Below are positions 43,903 through 52,637 of a stretch of 64,000 nt of DNA, in pieces. The notes below the pieces were generated by a model. That model was not told the origin of the DNA. It did not search any database and saw nothing but the letters and a program-made list of their open reading frames with translations. The DNA comes from Glycomyces sp. TRM65418. GTDB lineage: Bacteria; Actinomycetota; Actinomycetes; Mycobacteriales; Micromonosporaceae. Position 1 is the stretch's first letter, and every line of letters starts with the position of its first letter. A program made the translations under genes and the position numbers. The stretch is from NCBI RefSeq assembly GCF_019710475.1, contig NZ_JAJFAX010000002.1, positions 372,001-436,000 of the forward strand, in the 5' to 3' direction.

Positions 43903-45507
43903 GTGAGCGAAACCCGTTCCGTCCCAGACCCGGAGGCGGCCTCCGAGGACGCAGGTCACCCCCGCCGGTGGGCGATCCTCGGCGTCCTCGTCGTCAGCCT
44001 CATCGTCGTCGTCCTCGACAACACCGTCCTCAACGTCGCCATGAAGACCCTGGCCGCGCCCGACCCCGTCGGCGTCGGCGCCAGCCAGAGCGACCTCGCC
44101 TGGATGATCAACTCCTACACCCTCGTCTTCGCCGGCCTGCTCTTCGCGGCGGGCGTCATCGGCGACCGCGTCGGCCGCAAGCGCATGCTCCTCATCGGCC
44201 TCGTCGTCTTCGGCATCGCCTCGCTGCTGTCGGCCTACTCCAGCACGCCCGACCAGCTCATCTGGTACCGCGCCCTCATGGGCGCCGGCGCGGCCATCAT
44301 GATGCCGTCCACACTCTCGCTCCTGCGCAACGTCTTCTCCGCCAAGGAGTTCCCCAAGGCCCTGGGCATCTGGACCGGCGCGGTCGGCATCGGCGGCGCC
44401 ATCGGCCCGATCGTCGGCGGCGCGCTCCTCGAGCGCTTCTGGTGGGGCTCGGTCTTCCTCATCAACGTCCCGATCGTCGTCTTCGGCATCGTCGCGATCG
44501 TGATCCTCGCCCCCGAGTCCCAGGGCGGCAAGCCGCGGCCCGACTTCGTCGGCATGGCCCTGTCCATGCTCGGCCTGGTCAGCCTCACCTACGGCATCAT
44601 CGAAGCCGGCGACGCCGGCTCCTGGACCGGCGTCGGAGTCTGGGGCACCATCGCCTTCGGCGTCCTCGTCCTCACCGGCTTCGTCCTGTGGGAGCGGCGC
44701 ATCTCCTACGCCTCGCTCGACATGAAGCTGTTCAAGAACGTCCGCTTCTCGGCCTCGTCGGCGATCATCACGCTCACCTTCTTCGGGATGATGGGCCTGA
44801 TGTTCTTCATGACCTTCTACCTCCAGCTGCTCAAGGGCTACTCGCCGCTGGAGACGGGTCTGCTCTTCCTGCCGTTCGGCGCGTCCATGCTCATCTTCGC
44901 GCCCCTGTCGAACGGCATGGTCCAGCGCTTCGGCGCCAAGACCGTCGGCATCGTCGCGATGCTCCTGGTGATCACCAACTTCGCCGTCACCGGCACCGTC
45001 TTCGACGCCGACACCCCCGTCTGGGTCGTCATCGTGCTGTTCTTCATCACCGGCGCCGGCATGGCCAACCTCATGCCGCCCGCGATGAACACGCTCATGT
45101 CCTCCGTGCCCCGCGAACAGGCCGGCGTCGGGTCCGCGCTGGCCAACACCCTGCGCCAGACCGGCGGCGCCCTCGGCGTGGCCGTGCTCGGCACCGTCAT
45201 GGCCCAGTCCTACCGCGGCGAGATCTCCGACACCGCCCCGCAGCTGCCCGAAACGGCCCGCGAGTCCTACGCGGCCACCTACGGCGCCCTCGAATCCGGC
45301 GCGGTCCCGCCGGAGGCGGCCGGATCGGTGCTGCAGGCGGCGAACGACTCGTTCGTCAACGCCCTCCACGTCACCGCCCTCTCCGCGGTCGGCGTGGGCG
45401 TGCTCGGTCTGATCATCATCGCCGCGTTCTTCCCGGGCCGGCAGGCCCGCGAGCCCGAGGCCCCGCAGGCGCGGCAGTCCTCCGAACCGGCCTACGTCGA
45501 GGCCTGA
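43903..45507 (+). CDS. MFS drug exporter, DHA2 (14-helix) family
   Basis: A 534-residue proton-coupled exporter with fourteen hydrophobic segments. Helix 1 carries LDNTVLNVAMKTL (DHA2 motif D1), the helix 2-3 loop has GVIGDRVGRKRMLL (motif A), and helix 5 has GIGGAIGPIVGGAL (motif C, antiporter signature). It likely exports a toxic compound or an antibiotic-like metabolite. GTG start with GGAAA just upstream. The TetR gene 14 nt downstream and the palindromic site upstream suggest self-regulated induction by the exported ligand. Substrate unknown. Confidence 0.87.
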   Translation: MSETRSVPDPEAASEDAGHPRRWAILGVLVVSLIVVVLDNTVLNVAMKTLAAPDPVGVGASQSDLAWMINSYTLVFAGLLFAAGVIGDRVGRKRMLLIGLVVFGIASLLSAYSSTPDQLIWYRALMGAGAAIMMPSTLSLLRNVFSAKEFPKALGIWTGAVGIGGAIGPIVGGALLERFWWGSVFLINVPIVVFGIVAIVILAPESQGGKPRPDFVGMALSMLGLVSLTYGIIEAGDAGSWTGVGVWGTIAFGVLVLTGFVLWERRISYASLDMKLFKNVRFSASSAIITLTFFGMMGLMFFMTFYLQLLKGYSPLETGLLFLPFGASMLIFAPLSNGMVQRFGAKTVGIVAMLLVITNFAVTGTVFDADTPVWVVIVLFFITGAGMANLMPPAMNTLMSSVPREQAGVGSALANTLRQTGGALGVAVLGTVMAQSYRGEISDTAPQLPETARESYAATYGALESGAVPPEAAGSVLQAANDSFVNALHVTALSAVGVGVLGLIIIAAFFPGRQAREPEAPQARQSSEPAYVEA

Positions 45508-45521
45508 GAGACAATCGACCC

Positions 45522-46163
45522 ATGCCACCCGAACTCAGCGAAGCACTGACCGCGCACGACGACGCCGCGGCGTCGGCCCCCGCCAAGGGCCGGCCCCGCA
45601 GCGAGGCGGTCAGCCAGTCGATCCTCGAAGCCGCCTTGGATCTCATCGCTGAGCACGGGAACATCGGCGACGTGAGCGTCGAGGGGATCGCGGAGCGGTC
45701 CGGGGTCTCCAAGGCCTCGATCTACCGGCGCTGGTCCTCCAAGGAGGAGCTCATCGCCGCGGCCATCGACAGCGTGAAGGCCCCGCTCCCGACGACGATG
45801 CCGCGCATCTCGCTGCGCGACGACCTCGTCTACATCGGCAACGCCATGCGCCGGAACCTGGGCCCCCGGGACCAGAAGGTCGTCAAGTGCGTGATGCTCG
45901 AGATCAAGGAACCCGACTTCCAGCGCCAGCACGACCGCCTCGTGAAGCAGCGGCGCCAGTTCGTGAAGGACACCTTCGCGTACTGGGTCGAGCACGGCGA
46001 GATGGACCCGGGGCTCGACCTCGACCTGGCGGTGGCGATGTTCGTCAGCCCGCTGCTGACGATCTTCGTGTACGGGCACTACGCGGAGATCCGTGCGGAC
46101 GACACCGTCGAACGCCTCGTCGACAGCCTGATCCGCGGACTCGGCACGGCGCTCGCCGAATGA
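45522..46163 (+). CDS. TetR family repressor of the exporter operon
   Basis: A 213-residue regulator. The HTH (~30-75) reads ILEAALDLIAEHGNIGDVSVEGIAERSG followed by SKASIYRRWSSKEELI (in parts), the TetR signature. The C-terminal ligand domain (~90-213) is helical and ends VERLVDSLIRGLGTALAE. It is 14 nt after the exporter gene. GACAAT sits 6 nt before the ATG, the leaderless-promoter geometry, so it may also have its own weak promoter. The 22-bp palindrome at 43663-43684 is the likely operator. A strong hairpin follows its stop. Confidence 0.87.
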   Translation: MPPELSEALTAHDDAAASAPAKGRPRSEAVSQSILEAALDLIAEHGNIGDVSVEGIAERSGVSKASIYRRWSSKEELIAAAIDSVKAPLPTTMPRISLRDDLVYIGNAMRRNLGPRDQKVVKCVMLEIKEPDFQRQHDRLVKQRRQFVKDTFAYWVEHGEMDPGLDLDLAVAMFVSPLLTIFVYGHYAEIRADDTVERLVDSLIRGLGTALAE

Positions 46164-46172
46164 GCGCACGAC

Positions 46173-46205
46173 GCGGCCCGGACGATCATCGATCGTCCGG
46201 GCCGC
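46173..46205 (+). terminator. Terminator after tetR
   Basis: Perfect 15-bp stem, arm GCGGCCCGGACGATC, 3-nt loop, followed by GCCCTTGTCC. It begins 9 nt after the tetR stop. Confidence 0.8.
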
Positions 46206-46227
46206 GCCCTTGTCCATGAACGGTTAC

Positions 46228-46259
46228 GACCGGGCCCCGCCGTCCCGCGGGGCCCGGTC
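46228..46259 (-). terminator. Terminator after the first GH6 cellulase gene
   Basis: 13-bp stem, arm GACCGGGCCCCGC, 6-nt loop. It lies downstream of the minus-strand gene ending at 46337, so the two convergent operons each have a hairpin. Confidence 0.7.
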
Positions 46260-46336
46260 ACCGGAAGGAACCGAGGATCTGGTCTGGAAGGGCCCGGCTC
46301 ACCGCCTCCCCGGCGAACCGGGCCCCGAACTCGCCC

Positions 46337-48103
46337 CTAGTTGATGGGCGGGTAGGCGTTCTGCAGCAGCTCCTGGAACTGCTCCGAGGACCAGTGGCCG
46401 GAGATCGGCATGTTGTCGCGAGCACCCGAGGGGTTGTTGCCGTTGCGGATGTTGCCCTGGTAGTCCGGGTCGCACATCTCGTCGAAGCCCTTGCCCTCGT
46501 CGTTGGGGATGTACTCCGAGGAGCCGTCCGACTCACCCGGGGGCTTGATCCACACGTAGGCGTCGATCCAGGGCTCGGGGTTGGCCTGCGGCCGCTCGCC
46601 GAGACCGGCACCGGCCTGGTTGCACCAGTTGCCCTTCTGGTAGCGCTGGTCGATCCGCGACTCGTCCACGAAGGTGGACGGGTCGGACGAGCTCGAGGGA
46701 CCGGTGGGCCGGTCGGCGCCGCCCCAGCCGTTGCGGCTGGTGTCGATCAGCATGCCGATGTCCTCGTTGTACCCGTTGTCGATCAGCGCCTCGCGGAAGG
46801 CCTCCGTGAAGTCCTTCTCGCCGTTGAAGTCGTTCCAGTCGACCCACTTGACGTCCGGGTTCTGGTTGATCGCCTGGCCGCCGACGACCTGGTCGACCTC
46901 CCAGTAGGGCTCTTCCAGCGCCGAGTAGTTGGCGGTGTTGGAGATGAAGCCGTGGACGTCGTCCGCGGTCATGCCGTTCTCGCCGATGAGGGAGCCGAAC
47001 AGCTCAGCCGAGGCGTTGAAGTTGTCGTACTGCGGGTTCACGTCCCCCCAACCGATCCAGCCGTGGTGGCCGGCGTCGATGTAGTTGTACGTGTTCGGCA
47101 GCGCGCCCAGCTCGGCGACCGCGTACGAGACGCCGTCGACGTAGTTGCCGTTGGCCTTCATCGTGTCGCAGTTGGCGGTCGCGGTCTCGCGGGGCGAGAC
47201 GTTGGTCACCAGGTTCGGCAGCGAGTCGATCTCGATGACGTTGACGATCTTCAGGTCCGCGTACTTGGACTGGCCCTGGATCTCGACGATCGGGTCGATG
47301 TAGTCGTTCTTGTACTTGTCGATCTCGCCCGCGGCCAGCTCGCCGTTGGAGGCGAGCGCGGCGCAGTCGCGGCCGGGCAGGTTGTAGATGACGATCTGGA
47401 TGACGTCGGCGCCCTGCTCGACGGCCTCGTCGAGGTGGTCCTCCAGGCCCATCGAGCCCGTGGTCGGCGAGTCGTTGCCGTAGATCGCGCTGGTGCGGTC
47501 GAGCCACACGCCGGTGGGCTCATCGGCGACCGCGTCGCCCCCCGGCTCCGCCGCGGCCCTGGCGGACCACTGCGGGTTCACGTAGACCTGTGCGCCCGTG
47601 TAGGGGTTGTCGACCTTGTCCCCGGGCGGGTCCGTCGGGTCGTCGGTCGGGTCATCGGTCGGGTCGTCCGACGTGGGCGGATCGCTCGGTCCGTTGCAGA
47701 CGTCGCCGTTCACGGTGAACTGGGTCGGCGCCGTGGCGGAGCCGTTGCCGATGAACCCGAAGACCTCGCGGCTCTGGCCGGAGGCGATCGACGCGTTCCA
47801 GCCGACGTCCTTGCCGGTGAAGGCGGTGCCGCTCTGGCTCCACCCCACGTTCCACGCGCTGGAGACGGTGGTGCCGGCCGGGAAGTTCCACTTGACCTCC
47901 CATCCGTTGATGGCTTCGTCGGCGGTGATGACGACGTTGGCCTGGAAGCCGCCGCCCCAGGTGCTGACGATGTTGTAGTCGACTTCGCAACCCTCTTCGG
48001 CGAGTGCCTGGTTCGCCGAAGCGAAGGTCAGCCCACCTGCAGCCAGCGCGCCAACGGCGACACTGGTGAGGGCGAGCCTCCTTCTCCTTCGATTTACTTG
48101 CAT
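46337..48103 (-). CDS. GH6 cellulase with N-terminal CBM2 (secreted)
   Basis: A 588-residue secreted enzyme. The signal peptide (1 to ~35: RRRRRLALTSVAVGALAAGG and an ALA-EEG cleavage site) is followed by a family 2 cellulose-binding module (~36-140, CEVDYNIVSTWGGGFQANVV with the paired tryptophans of WNVGWSQSG and end cysteine VNGDVC). A Pro/Asp/Thr linker (DDPTDDPTDDPTDPP) leads to the GH6 domain. Catalytic acid Asp246 lies in NLPGRDCAALASNGEL; also seen are NVIEIDSLPNL, YIDAGHHGWIGW, DTSRNGWGG and WIKPPGESDGSS. It cuts cellulose by inversion. ATG 48103 has GAAGGA upstream. A CebR-like operator stands before it. Endo versus exo action cannot be decided here. Confidence 0.93.
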   Translation of the reverse strand: MQVNRRRRRLALTSVAVGALAAGGLTFASANQALAEEGCEVDYNIVSTWGGGFQANVVITADEAINGWEVKWNFPAGTTVSSAWNVGWSQSGTAFTGKDVGWNASIASGQSREVFGFIGNGSATAPTQFTVNGDVCNGPSDPPTSDDPTDDPTDDPTDPPGDKVDNPYTGAQVYVNPQWSARAAAEPGGDAVADEPTGVWLDRTSAIYGNDSPTTGSMGLEDHLDEAVEQGADVIQIVIYNLPGRDCAALASNGELAAGEIDKYKNDYIDPIVEIQGQSKYADLKIVNVIEIDSLPNLVTNVSPRETATANCDTMKANGNYVDGVSYAVAELGALPNTYNYIDAGHHGWIGWGDVNPQYDNFNASAELFGSLIGENGMTADDVHGFISNTANYSALEEPYWEVDQVVGGQAINQNPDVKWVDWNDFNGEKDFTEAFREALIDNGYNEDIGMLIDTSRNGWGGADRPTGPSSSSDPSTFVDESRIDQRYQKGNWCNQAGAGLGERPQANPEPWIDAYVWIKPPGESDGSSEYIPNDEGKGFDEMCDPDYQGNIRNGNNPSGARDNMPISGHWSSEQFQELLQNAYPPIN

Positions 48104-48164
48104 GTGTCGATGTCCTTCGGGTCGAGTTCGCCGCACGAGGCGGCCCGGAACGGGTGGCCATCAA

Positions 48165-48220
48165 GGGAAGCGCTCCCAAGAGGTGCATTGATAATCTCCG
48201 ATATATTGACGGACTGTCAA
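48165..48220 (-). promoter_or_regulatory. Promoter and CebR-like operator of the first GH6 gene
   Basis: On the minus strand: TTGACA (-35) at 48220-48215, 18 nt, GATTAT (-10) at 48196-48191, then TGGGAGCGCTTCCC at 48178-48165. The last differs from the CebR box TGGGAGCGCTCCCA at two positions. The box lies just after the start site, so a LacI-type repressor released by cellobiose would block early transcription. Confidence 0.75.
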
Positions 48221-48364
48221 GAGGCTCGCCAGGATATTTCGCGCATCCTGCCGCGTTGGCTAGCGGTTTCGAAGGATCCTGGCCGGTCGGCAAGCGCTTG
48301 AATCAGTGAAAACGCTCCCGCGGCCTCCTCGAACGCGCTTGGAAAAATTTCTGGTCAGCGTGGC

Positions 48365-48391
48365 GGGGGCCGCGCGGATCGCGCGGCCCCC
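48365..48391 (-). terminator. Terminator after the second GH6 gene
   Basis: 11-bp stem GGGGGCCGCGC, loop GGATC, complementary arm. Downstream of the gene ending at 48558 on the minus strand. Confidence 0.6.
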
Positions 48392-48482
48392 TGGAGTGAG
48401 CGACGTGCCGGTTCGCCCGAGGCCCGGTTCTCACGGCCGGGCCGCCTACGGCGGCGACGGCCGGAGCCGAACCCCTCGGCCG

Positions 48483-48582
48483 GTCAGTTCACCGGCGGGT
48501 AGGCGTTCGCCAGCGGCTCCTGGCGGTGCTGCCGGGTTCCAGGAGCGTTCCTGCCCGTCAGTTCACCGGCGGGTAGGCGTTC
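48483..48582. repeat. 26-bp direct repeat: duplicated 3' end of the GH6 gene
   Basis: A 26-bp stretch starting GTCAGTTCACCGGCGGGTAG occurs at 48483-48508 and at 48557-48582, 74 bp apart. The second copy is the real gene end (encoding NAYPPVN and stop); the first is a non-functional copy just outside. Confidence 0.85.
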
Positions 48583-49988
48583 TGCAGCAGCTCCTGGAAC
48601 TGCTCCGAGGACCAGTGGCCGGAGATCGGCATGTCCCCGCGAGCGCCGGAAGGGTTGTTGCCGTTGCGGATGTTGCCCTGGTAGTCCGGGTCGCACATCT
48701 CGTCGAAGCCCTTGCCTTCGGGGTTGGGGATGTACTCCGAGGAGCCGTCCGACTCGCCCGGGGGCTTGATCCACACGTAGGCGTCGATGCCGGACTCCGG
48801 AGCGGCCTGCGGCCGCTCGCCGAGGCCCGCGCCGGCCTGGTTGCACCAGTTGCCCTTCTGGTAGCGGCGGTCGATCCGCGACTCGTCGACGAACGTCGCC
48901 GGGTCGGACGAGCTCGAGGGACCGGTGGGCCGGTCGGCGCCGCCCCAGCCGTTGCGGCTGGTGTCGATCAGCATCCCGATGTTCGAGTTGAACCCGTTGG
49001 ACACGAGCTCTTCGCGGAACGCCTGGGCGAAGTCGAGTTCGCCGTTGAAGTCGTTCCAGTCGACCCACTTGACGTCAGGGTTCTGGTTGATCGGCTGGCC
49101 GCCGACGACCTGGTCCACCTCCCAGTAGGGCTCCTCCAGCACCGAGTAGTTCGCGGTGTTGGTGATGAAGCCGTGCACGTCGCTCGCCGTGGCGCCGTTC
49201 ATGCCGATGAGGGAGCCGAACAGCTCGGCCGAGGCGTGGAAGTTGTCGTACTGGGGATTGGTGTCGCCCCAGCCGATCCAGCCGTGGTGGCCGGCGTCGA
49301 TGTAGTTGTAGGTGTTCGGCAGCGCGCCCAGCTCGGCGAGGGCGTAGGAGATGCCGTCCTGGTAGTTGCCGTTGGCCTTCATGGTGTTGCAGTTGTCGGT
49401 CGCGGTCTCGCGGGGAGCGACGTTGGTGATGAGGTTCGGGAGCGAGTCGATCTCGATGACGTTGACGATCCGGAGGCCGGCGTAAGCCGGGTCGTCCATG
49501 ATGTCCACGATCGGGTCGATGTACTCGCCCTTGTACCGGTCGATGGCGTCCGCCGGGAGCTCGCCGTTGGAGGCGAGCGCGGCGCAGTCGCGGCCGGGCA
49601 GGTTGTAGATGACGATCTGGATGACGTCCGCCCCCTGCGAGACGGCCTCGTCCAGGTGGTCCTTCAGGCCCATCGAACCGGTGGTGGGGGAGTCGTTGCC
49701 TTCGATGGCGCCGATCCGGTCGAGCCACACGCCGGTGGGCTGGTCGGCGATGGCCTCGCCGCCCGGCTCGGCCGCGGCCTTCTCGGACCAGACGGGGTTG
49801 ACGTAGACCTGCGCGCCCGCATACGGGTTGTCGACCTTCGCCTGCGCGATCTCGGCCGGGTCCTGGGAGGGGTGCTCCTCGGCGCCGGCGGCGTTGACCG
49901 CGACGGCGCTGACCGTCGTCGCGGCGAGGGCCGCGGCGGCGAGCAGCCCCACGCGGCGGTGCTTCCTTCGACTGAGTGACATGTGCAT
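48558..49988 (-). CDS. GH6 cellulase without binding module (secreted)
   Basis: A 476-residue secreted GH6 enzyme, nearly identical in long stretches to the neighbouring one (46337). It has a signal peptide (HRRVGLLAAAALAATTVSAV, cleavage near AGAEE), then directly KVDNPYAGAQVYVNPVW and the catalytic domain. Catalytic acid Asp134 is in PGRDCAALASNGEL. NVIEIDSLPNLITN, YIDAGHHGWIGW and WIKPPGESDGSS are preserved. There is no CBM2. The close identity and tandem position show a recent duplication; one copy gained or lost the binding module. ATG 49988 with GAAGG 6 nt upstream. Same promoter/operator design as its twin, so they are probably induced together. Confidence 0.93.
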   Translation of the reverse strand: MHMSLSRRKHRRVGLLAAAALAATTVSAVAVNAAGAEEHPSQDPAEIAQAKVDNPYAGAQVYVNPVWSEKAAAEPGGEAIADQPTGVWLDRIGAIEGNDSPTTGSMGLKDHLDEAVSQGADVIQIVIYNLPGRDCAALASNGELPADAIDRYKGEYIDPIVDIMDDPAYAGLRIVNVIEIDSLPNLITNVAPRETATDNCNTMKANGNYQDGISYALAELGALPNTYNYIDAGHHGWIGWGDTNPQYDNFHASAELFGSLIGMNGATASDVHGFITNTANYSVLEEPYWEVDQVVGGQPINQNPDVKWVDWNDFNGELDFAQAFREELVSNGFNSNIGMLIDTSRNGWGGADRPTGPSSSSDPATFVDESRIDRRYQKGNWCNQAGAGLGERPQAAPESGIDAYVWIKPPGESDGSSEYIPNPEGKGFDEMCDPDYQGNIRNGNNPSGARGDMPISGHWSSEQFQELLQNAYPPVN

Positions 49989-50057
49989 TCGTGCCCTTCT
50001 CGATGCGTCCCGTCGGGCTGACGGACTCGGGGCGCCTCCGCGGGTACCGGGTGGTCA

Positions 50058-50113
50058 CGGAAGCGCTCCCAATCTATAGATCGAAGTTTGCCGATGTCTC
50101 ACTGTGATGTCAA
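50058..50113 (-). promoter_or_regulatory. Promoter and CebR-like operator of the second GH6 gene
   Basis: Minus strand: TTGACA at 50113-50108, 17 nt, CAAACT at 50090-50085, then TGGGAGCGCTTCCG at 50071-50058. The distance from the -35 box to the operator is the same (36 nt) as before the first GH6 gene, a strong sign that both sites work. Confidence 0.75.
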
Positions 50114-50263
50114 CAGTCTCGCGACCGGAAAATGCGGAAAATTCCCATTGGCGGCATGTATGGCGACTCACGGTATTGATCCGGCTTCAGAAAGTGAACA
50201 ATTGCCCTAAAAAGGTGCAAACAATCTCCACTTTAGAAAATCATCGGACGCGGGCAGCGAGAA

Positions 50264-50304
50264 CGCCCGTGCCCCCGCCCGAACTTCGGGCGGGGGCACG
50301 GGCG
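50264..50304. terminator. Large hairpin between the GH6 promoter and bldC
   Basis: 20-bp perfect arms (50264-50283 and 50285-50304; arm begins CGCCCGTGCCCCCGCCC) with a single central base. It lies 200 nt after the bldC stop on the minus strand and beyond the GH6 promoter, so it likely insulates bldC transcription from the cellulase gene. The gap 49989-50506 contains nothing else clear besides the promoter above. Confidence 0.7.
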
Positions 50305-50506
50305 TCGGTCGAACCGCCCGGCGGCGCCTGTTCAAGGGCTGAGGCCCCGAACACGCGAAAAGCCGGTACCGGGCGCGTCCTGCCTCGGCTCTGGCCGTGG
50401 GGCGCTGCGCGGGACCGGCTTGTGCCGGACGGTCTTTCGGTTGCGGGCTTCACCTGAGGAGGCCCGATCGCGGATCGCTTCGCGGTCGCCGAGGCGACGG
50501 CTCGGT

Positions 50507-50722
50507 CTACGGCTGGGCGTTCCCGGTCTCGAATGTGGTCTGCGCGCCGGCGTCGCCCTCGAGCAGTGCCCTGACCTCGGATTCGCGGAACCGGCGATGG
50601 CCGCCGGGCGTGCGAATGCTGCCGATCCTGCCGGCCGCGGCCCAGCGTGTGACAGTCTTCGGATCGACGCGGAACAGCGAGGCGACTTCGCCGGGTGTCA
50701 GTAGGCGGTCCTCGGTCTCCAT
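50507..50722 (-). CDS. bldC: BldC-family developmental regulator
   Basis: A 71-residue MerR-type winged HTH protein. LLTPGEVASLFRVDPKTVTRW and GRIGSIRTPGGHRRFRESEVR match BldC, the small Streptomyces regulator that holds back development and binds head-to-tail on direct repeats. The C-terminus diverges. ATG 50722 has GGAGGAAG just upstream; the frame could start at 50770 but homology begins after 50722. A TTGACT-18 nt-TTTAAC promoter lies upstream. Its presence suggests a filamentous or at least Streptomyces-related lifestyle, although many actinomycetes have it. Confidence 0.9.
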   Translation of the reverse strand: METEDRLLTPGEVASLFRVDPKTVTRWAAAGRIGSIRTPGGHRRFRESEVRALLEGDAGAQTTFETGNAQP

Positions 50723-50759
50723 GATTTCTTCCTCCCCGTGATGAAGACTCACTTCGTGC

Positions 50760-50789
50760 GTTAAACCCATTACACCACTATTCAGTCAA
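50760..50789 (-). promoter_or_regulatory. Candidate bldC promoter
   Basis: TTGACT at 50789-50784, an 18-nt spacer, and TTTAAC at 50765-50760 on the minus strand, about 38 nt upstream of ATG 50722. Confidence 0.5.
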
Positions 50790-50936
50790 ACCTGCCATGA
50801 GTTCTTGGACATACTTTCGGCTGGTAGGTATTGCCTGAAAGTACCACGCGTATGGCAACGCCGCTCTGAGCTGAATCTGACGCTCTAGGAGTTCCCGGGT
50901 ATGAGGTAGGCACAGGGCGCAAGTGGCAACTCTGGT

Positions 50937-50942
50937 TATCCT
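50937..50942 (+). promoter_or_regulatory. Leaderless promoter -10 box for the Lrp/AsnC gene
   Basis: TATCCT followed by 6 nt and GTG 50949, without ribosome site. Confidence 0.55.
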
Positions 50943-50948
50943 CGACGA

Positions 50949-51407
50949 GTGGACGAGATCGACCAGACCATCGTGAACCTCTTGCGCACCGACGGACGTA
51001 CTTCGTACGCCGAGTTGGCGCGGCGGGTCGGTCTCACCGCGCCCTCCGTGCAGGACCGCGTGACCAAACTCGAGAAGAACGGCGTCATCACCGGTTACAA
51101 GGCCGTGATCGACACCGAGGCCATCGGCCTCGGCATCACCGCGCTCATCGGCATCATCCCCGACAACTCCGCCGACCACACCGACATCTGCGAACGGCTC
51201 CGCGCCATCCCGCAGATCGAATCGTGCTACTTCCTCGCGGGCCTCGAGTGCTACCAGCTCAAGGTCCGAGTGCCGAAGATGGGCGACCTCGAGCGGCTCA
51301 TCCACCGCCTCGGGGCGATTCCCGGGGTGGCCCAGACCCGAACGACGATCACGCTGTCGACCAAATGGGAGGACCGGCCCCAGCCCGTCCCCTATCAGAC
51401 GGACTGA
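50949..51407 (+). CDS. Lrp/AsnC family regulator
   Basis: A 152-residue regulator. N-terminal [25 protein letters not shown] and [19 protein letters not shown] (split), then the RAM domain (~70-150) with [30 protein letters not shown] and [17 protein letters not shown]. It forms dimers/octamers that sense an amino acid. The adjacent desulfhydrase-like gene, 32 nt downstream on the same strand, suggests cysteine as the ligand, as with DecR/CyuR regulators; that is inference. The GTG start is supported by a leaderless promoter box. Confidence 0.85.
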   Translation: MDEIDQTIVNLLRTDGRTSYAELARRVGLTAPSVQDRVTKLEKNGVITGYKAVIDTEAIGLGITALIGIIPDNSADHTDICERLRAIPQIESCYFLAGLECYQLKVRVPKMGDLERLIHRLGAIPGVAQTRTTITLSTKWEDRPQPVPYQTD

Positions 51408-51439
51408 CGGCCCGCGCGCCGCCGAGGAGGACACCGACC

Positions 51440-52510
51440 ATGGAGTCGATCGACCGCACCCGCGACCGGCTCTGGGTGAACTGGGCCATCACCACTGTGG
51501 AGGCCGACGCGAACCGCTCGGCCGACACCCACCTGCTGCCGTTCCCGCTCCCGCCCGCCTGGGGCGTGGACCTCTACCTCAAGGACGAGTCCACGCACCC
51601 CACCGGCTCGCTCAAGCACCGCCTCGCCCGCTCGCTGTTCCTCTACGCGATCTGCAACGGCTGGATCGACGAGGGCACGCCCGTCATCGAGGCCTCCAGC
51701 GGCTCGACCGCCGTGAGCGAGGCGTACTTCGCGCGGATGCTCGGGCTGCCGTTCACCGCCGTCATGCCCGAGTCGACCAGCCGCGAGAAGATCGCGCTCA
51801 TCGAGTCCTACGGCGGCAAGGCCCACCTGGTGCGGGACGCGGGCGAGGTCTGCCCGACCGCCGAGCGCCTCGCCGCCGAGACCGGCGGGCACTTCATGGA
51901 CCAGTTCACGTACGCCGAGCGGGCCACCGACTGGCGGGGGAACAACAACATCGCCGAGAGCGTGTTCGAGCAGATGCGGCTCGAACGGCACCCCGTGCCG
52001 GCCTGGATCGTGGTCGGCGCGGGTACCGGCGGCACCTCGGCGACCATCGGCCGGTACGTGCGGTTCCGCAAGCACGCCACGCGGCTGTGCGTGGTCGACC
52101 CCGAGCATTCGGCGTTCTTCACCGGATGGCGCGACCGCGACGGCGGCGCGACCGCCGATCGCGGTTCGCTCATCGAGGGCATCGGCCGGCTGCGCGTCGA
52201 GCCCTCCTTCATTCCCGACCTGGTGGACCGGATGGTGAAAGTGGACGACGCCGAGTCCGTGTACTGCCTGCGCTGGGCCTCCGAGCGGCTGGGGCGCCGC
52301 CTGGGCGGGTCGACGGGCACGAACCTCGTCGCGGCGCTGGGGATCATCGCCGAGATGCGCGACCGCGGCGAGGGCGGCAGCATCGTGACGCTGCTGTGCG
52401 ACTCGGGGCAGCGCTACGGCGGCACCTACTTCGACGACGACTGGGTGGCCGCCCAGGGCCTCGACCTGGAGGCGGCGGCCGAACGCCTCGCGCCGCTCCT
52501 GCCGGCCTGA
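51440..52510 (+). CDS. Cysteine desulfhydrase-like PLP enzyme (Cds1 type)
   Basis: A 356-residue fold-type II PLP enzyme of the cysteine synthase superfamily. PLP lysine is Lys59 in [24 protein letters not shown] is the substrate loop, [16 protein letters not shown] binds the cofactor phosphate, and [14 protein letters not shown] is the C-terminal block. The pattern, with [11 protein letters not shown] near the N-terminus, matches actinobacterial Cds1 (Mycobacterium Rv3684), which degrades cysteine to pyruvate, H2S and ammonia. GAGGAGG precedes the ATG by 9 nt. An Lrp regulator precedes it. Cysteine synthase activity is less likely. Confidence 0.82.
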   Translation: MESIDRTRDRLWVNWAITTVEADANRSADTHLLPFPLPPAWGVDLYLKDESTHPTGSLKHRLARSLFLYAICNGWIDEGTPVIEASSGSTAVSEAYFARMLGLPFTAVMPESTSREKIALIESYGGKAHLVRDAGEVCPTAERLAAETGGHFMDQFTYAERATDWRGNNNIAESVFEQMRLERHPVPAWIVVGAGTGGTSATIGRYVRFRKHATRLCVVDPEHSAFFTGWRDRDGGATADRGSLIEGIGRLRVEPSFIPDLVDRMVKVDDAESVYCLRWASERLGRRLGGSTGTNLVAALGIIAEMRDRGEGGSIVTLLCDSGQRYGGTYFDDDWVAAQGLDLEAAAERLAPLLPA

Positions 52511-52637
52511 GTCCGCTCGGCGCGGCCGCGGCGCCGCTCCTGCCGATCGGCGGCGATCACCGACACCCGTCTCCGGCTCCTGAGCCCGACCCGCGCGCCT
52601 GCAGCGGCGGTGCCGCCGGGTCGGGGCCACACGATCG

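Noticed and set aside
43773-46163. 796-codon plus frame covering the MFS gene and fusing into tetR
   Set aside because: Upstream of 45522 it reads the exporter gene in the wrong frame (Arg/Pro-rich). Only the TetR part is real and has its own ATG.
51440-52510. Cysteine synthase
   Set aside because: The overall motif set and N-terminal [11 protein letters not shown] match Cds1-type desulfhydrases, and no serine acetyltransferase gene is adjacent. Kept as the less likely alternative.
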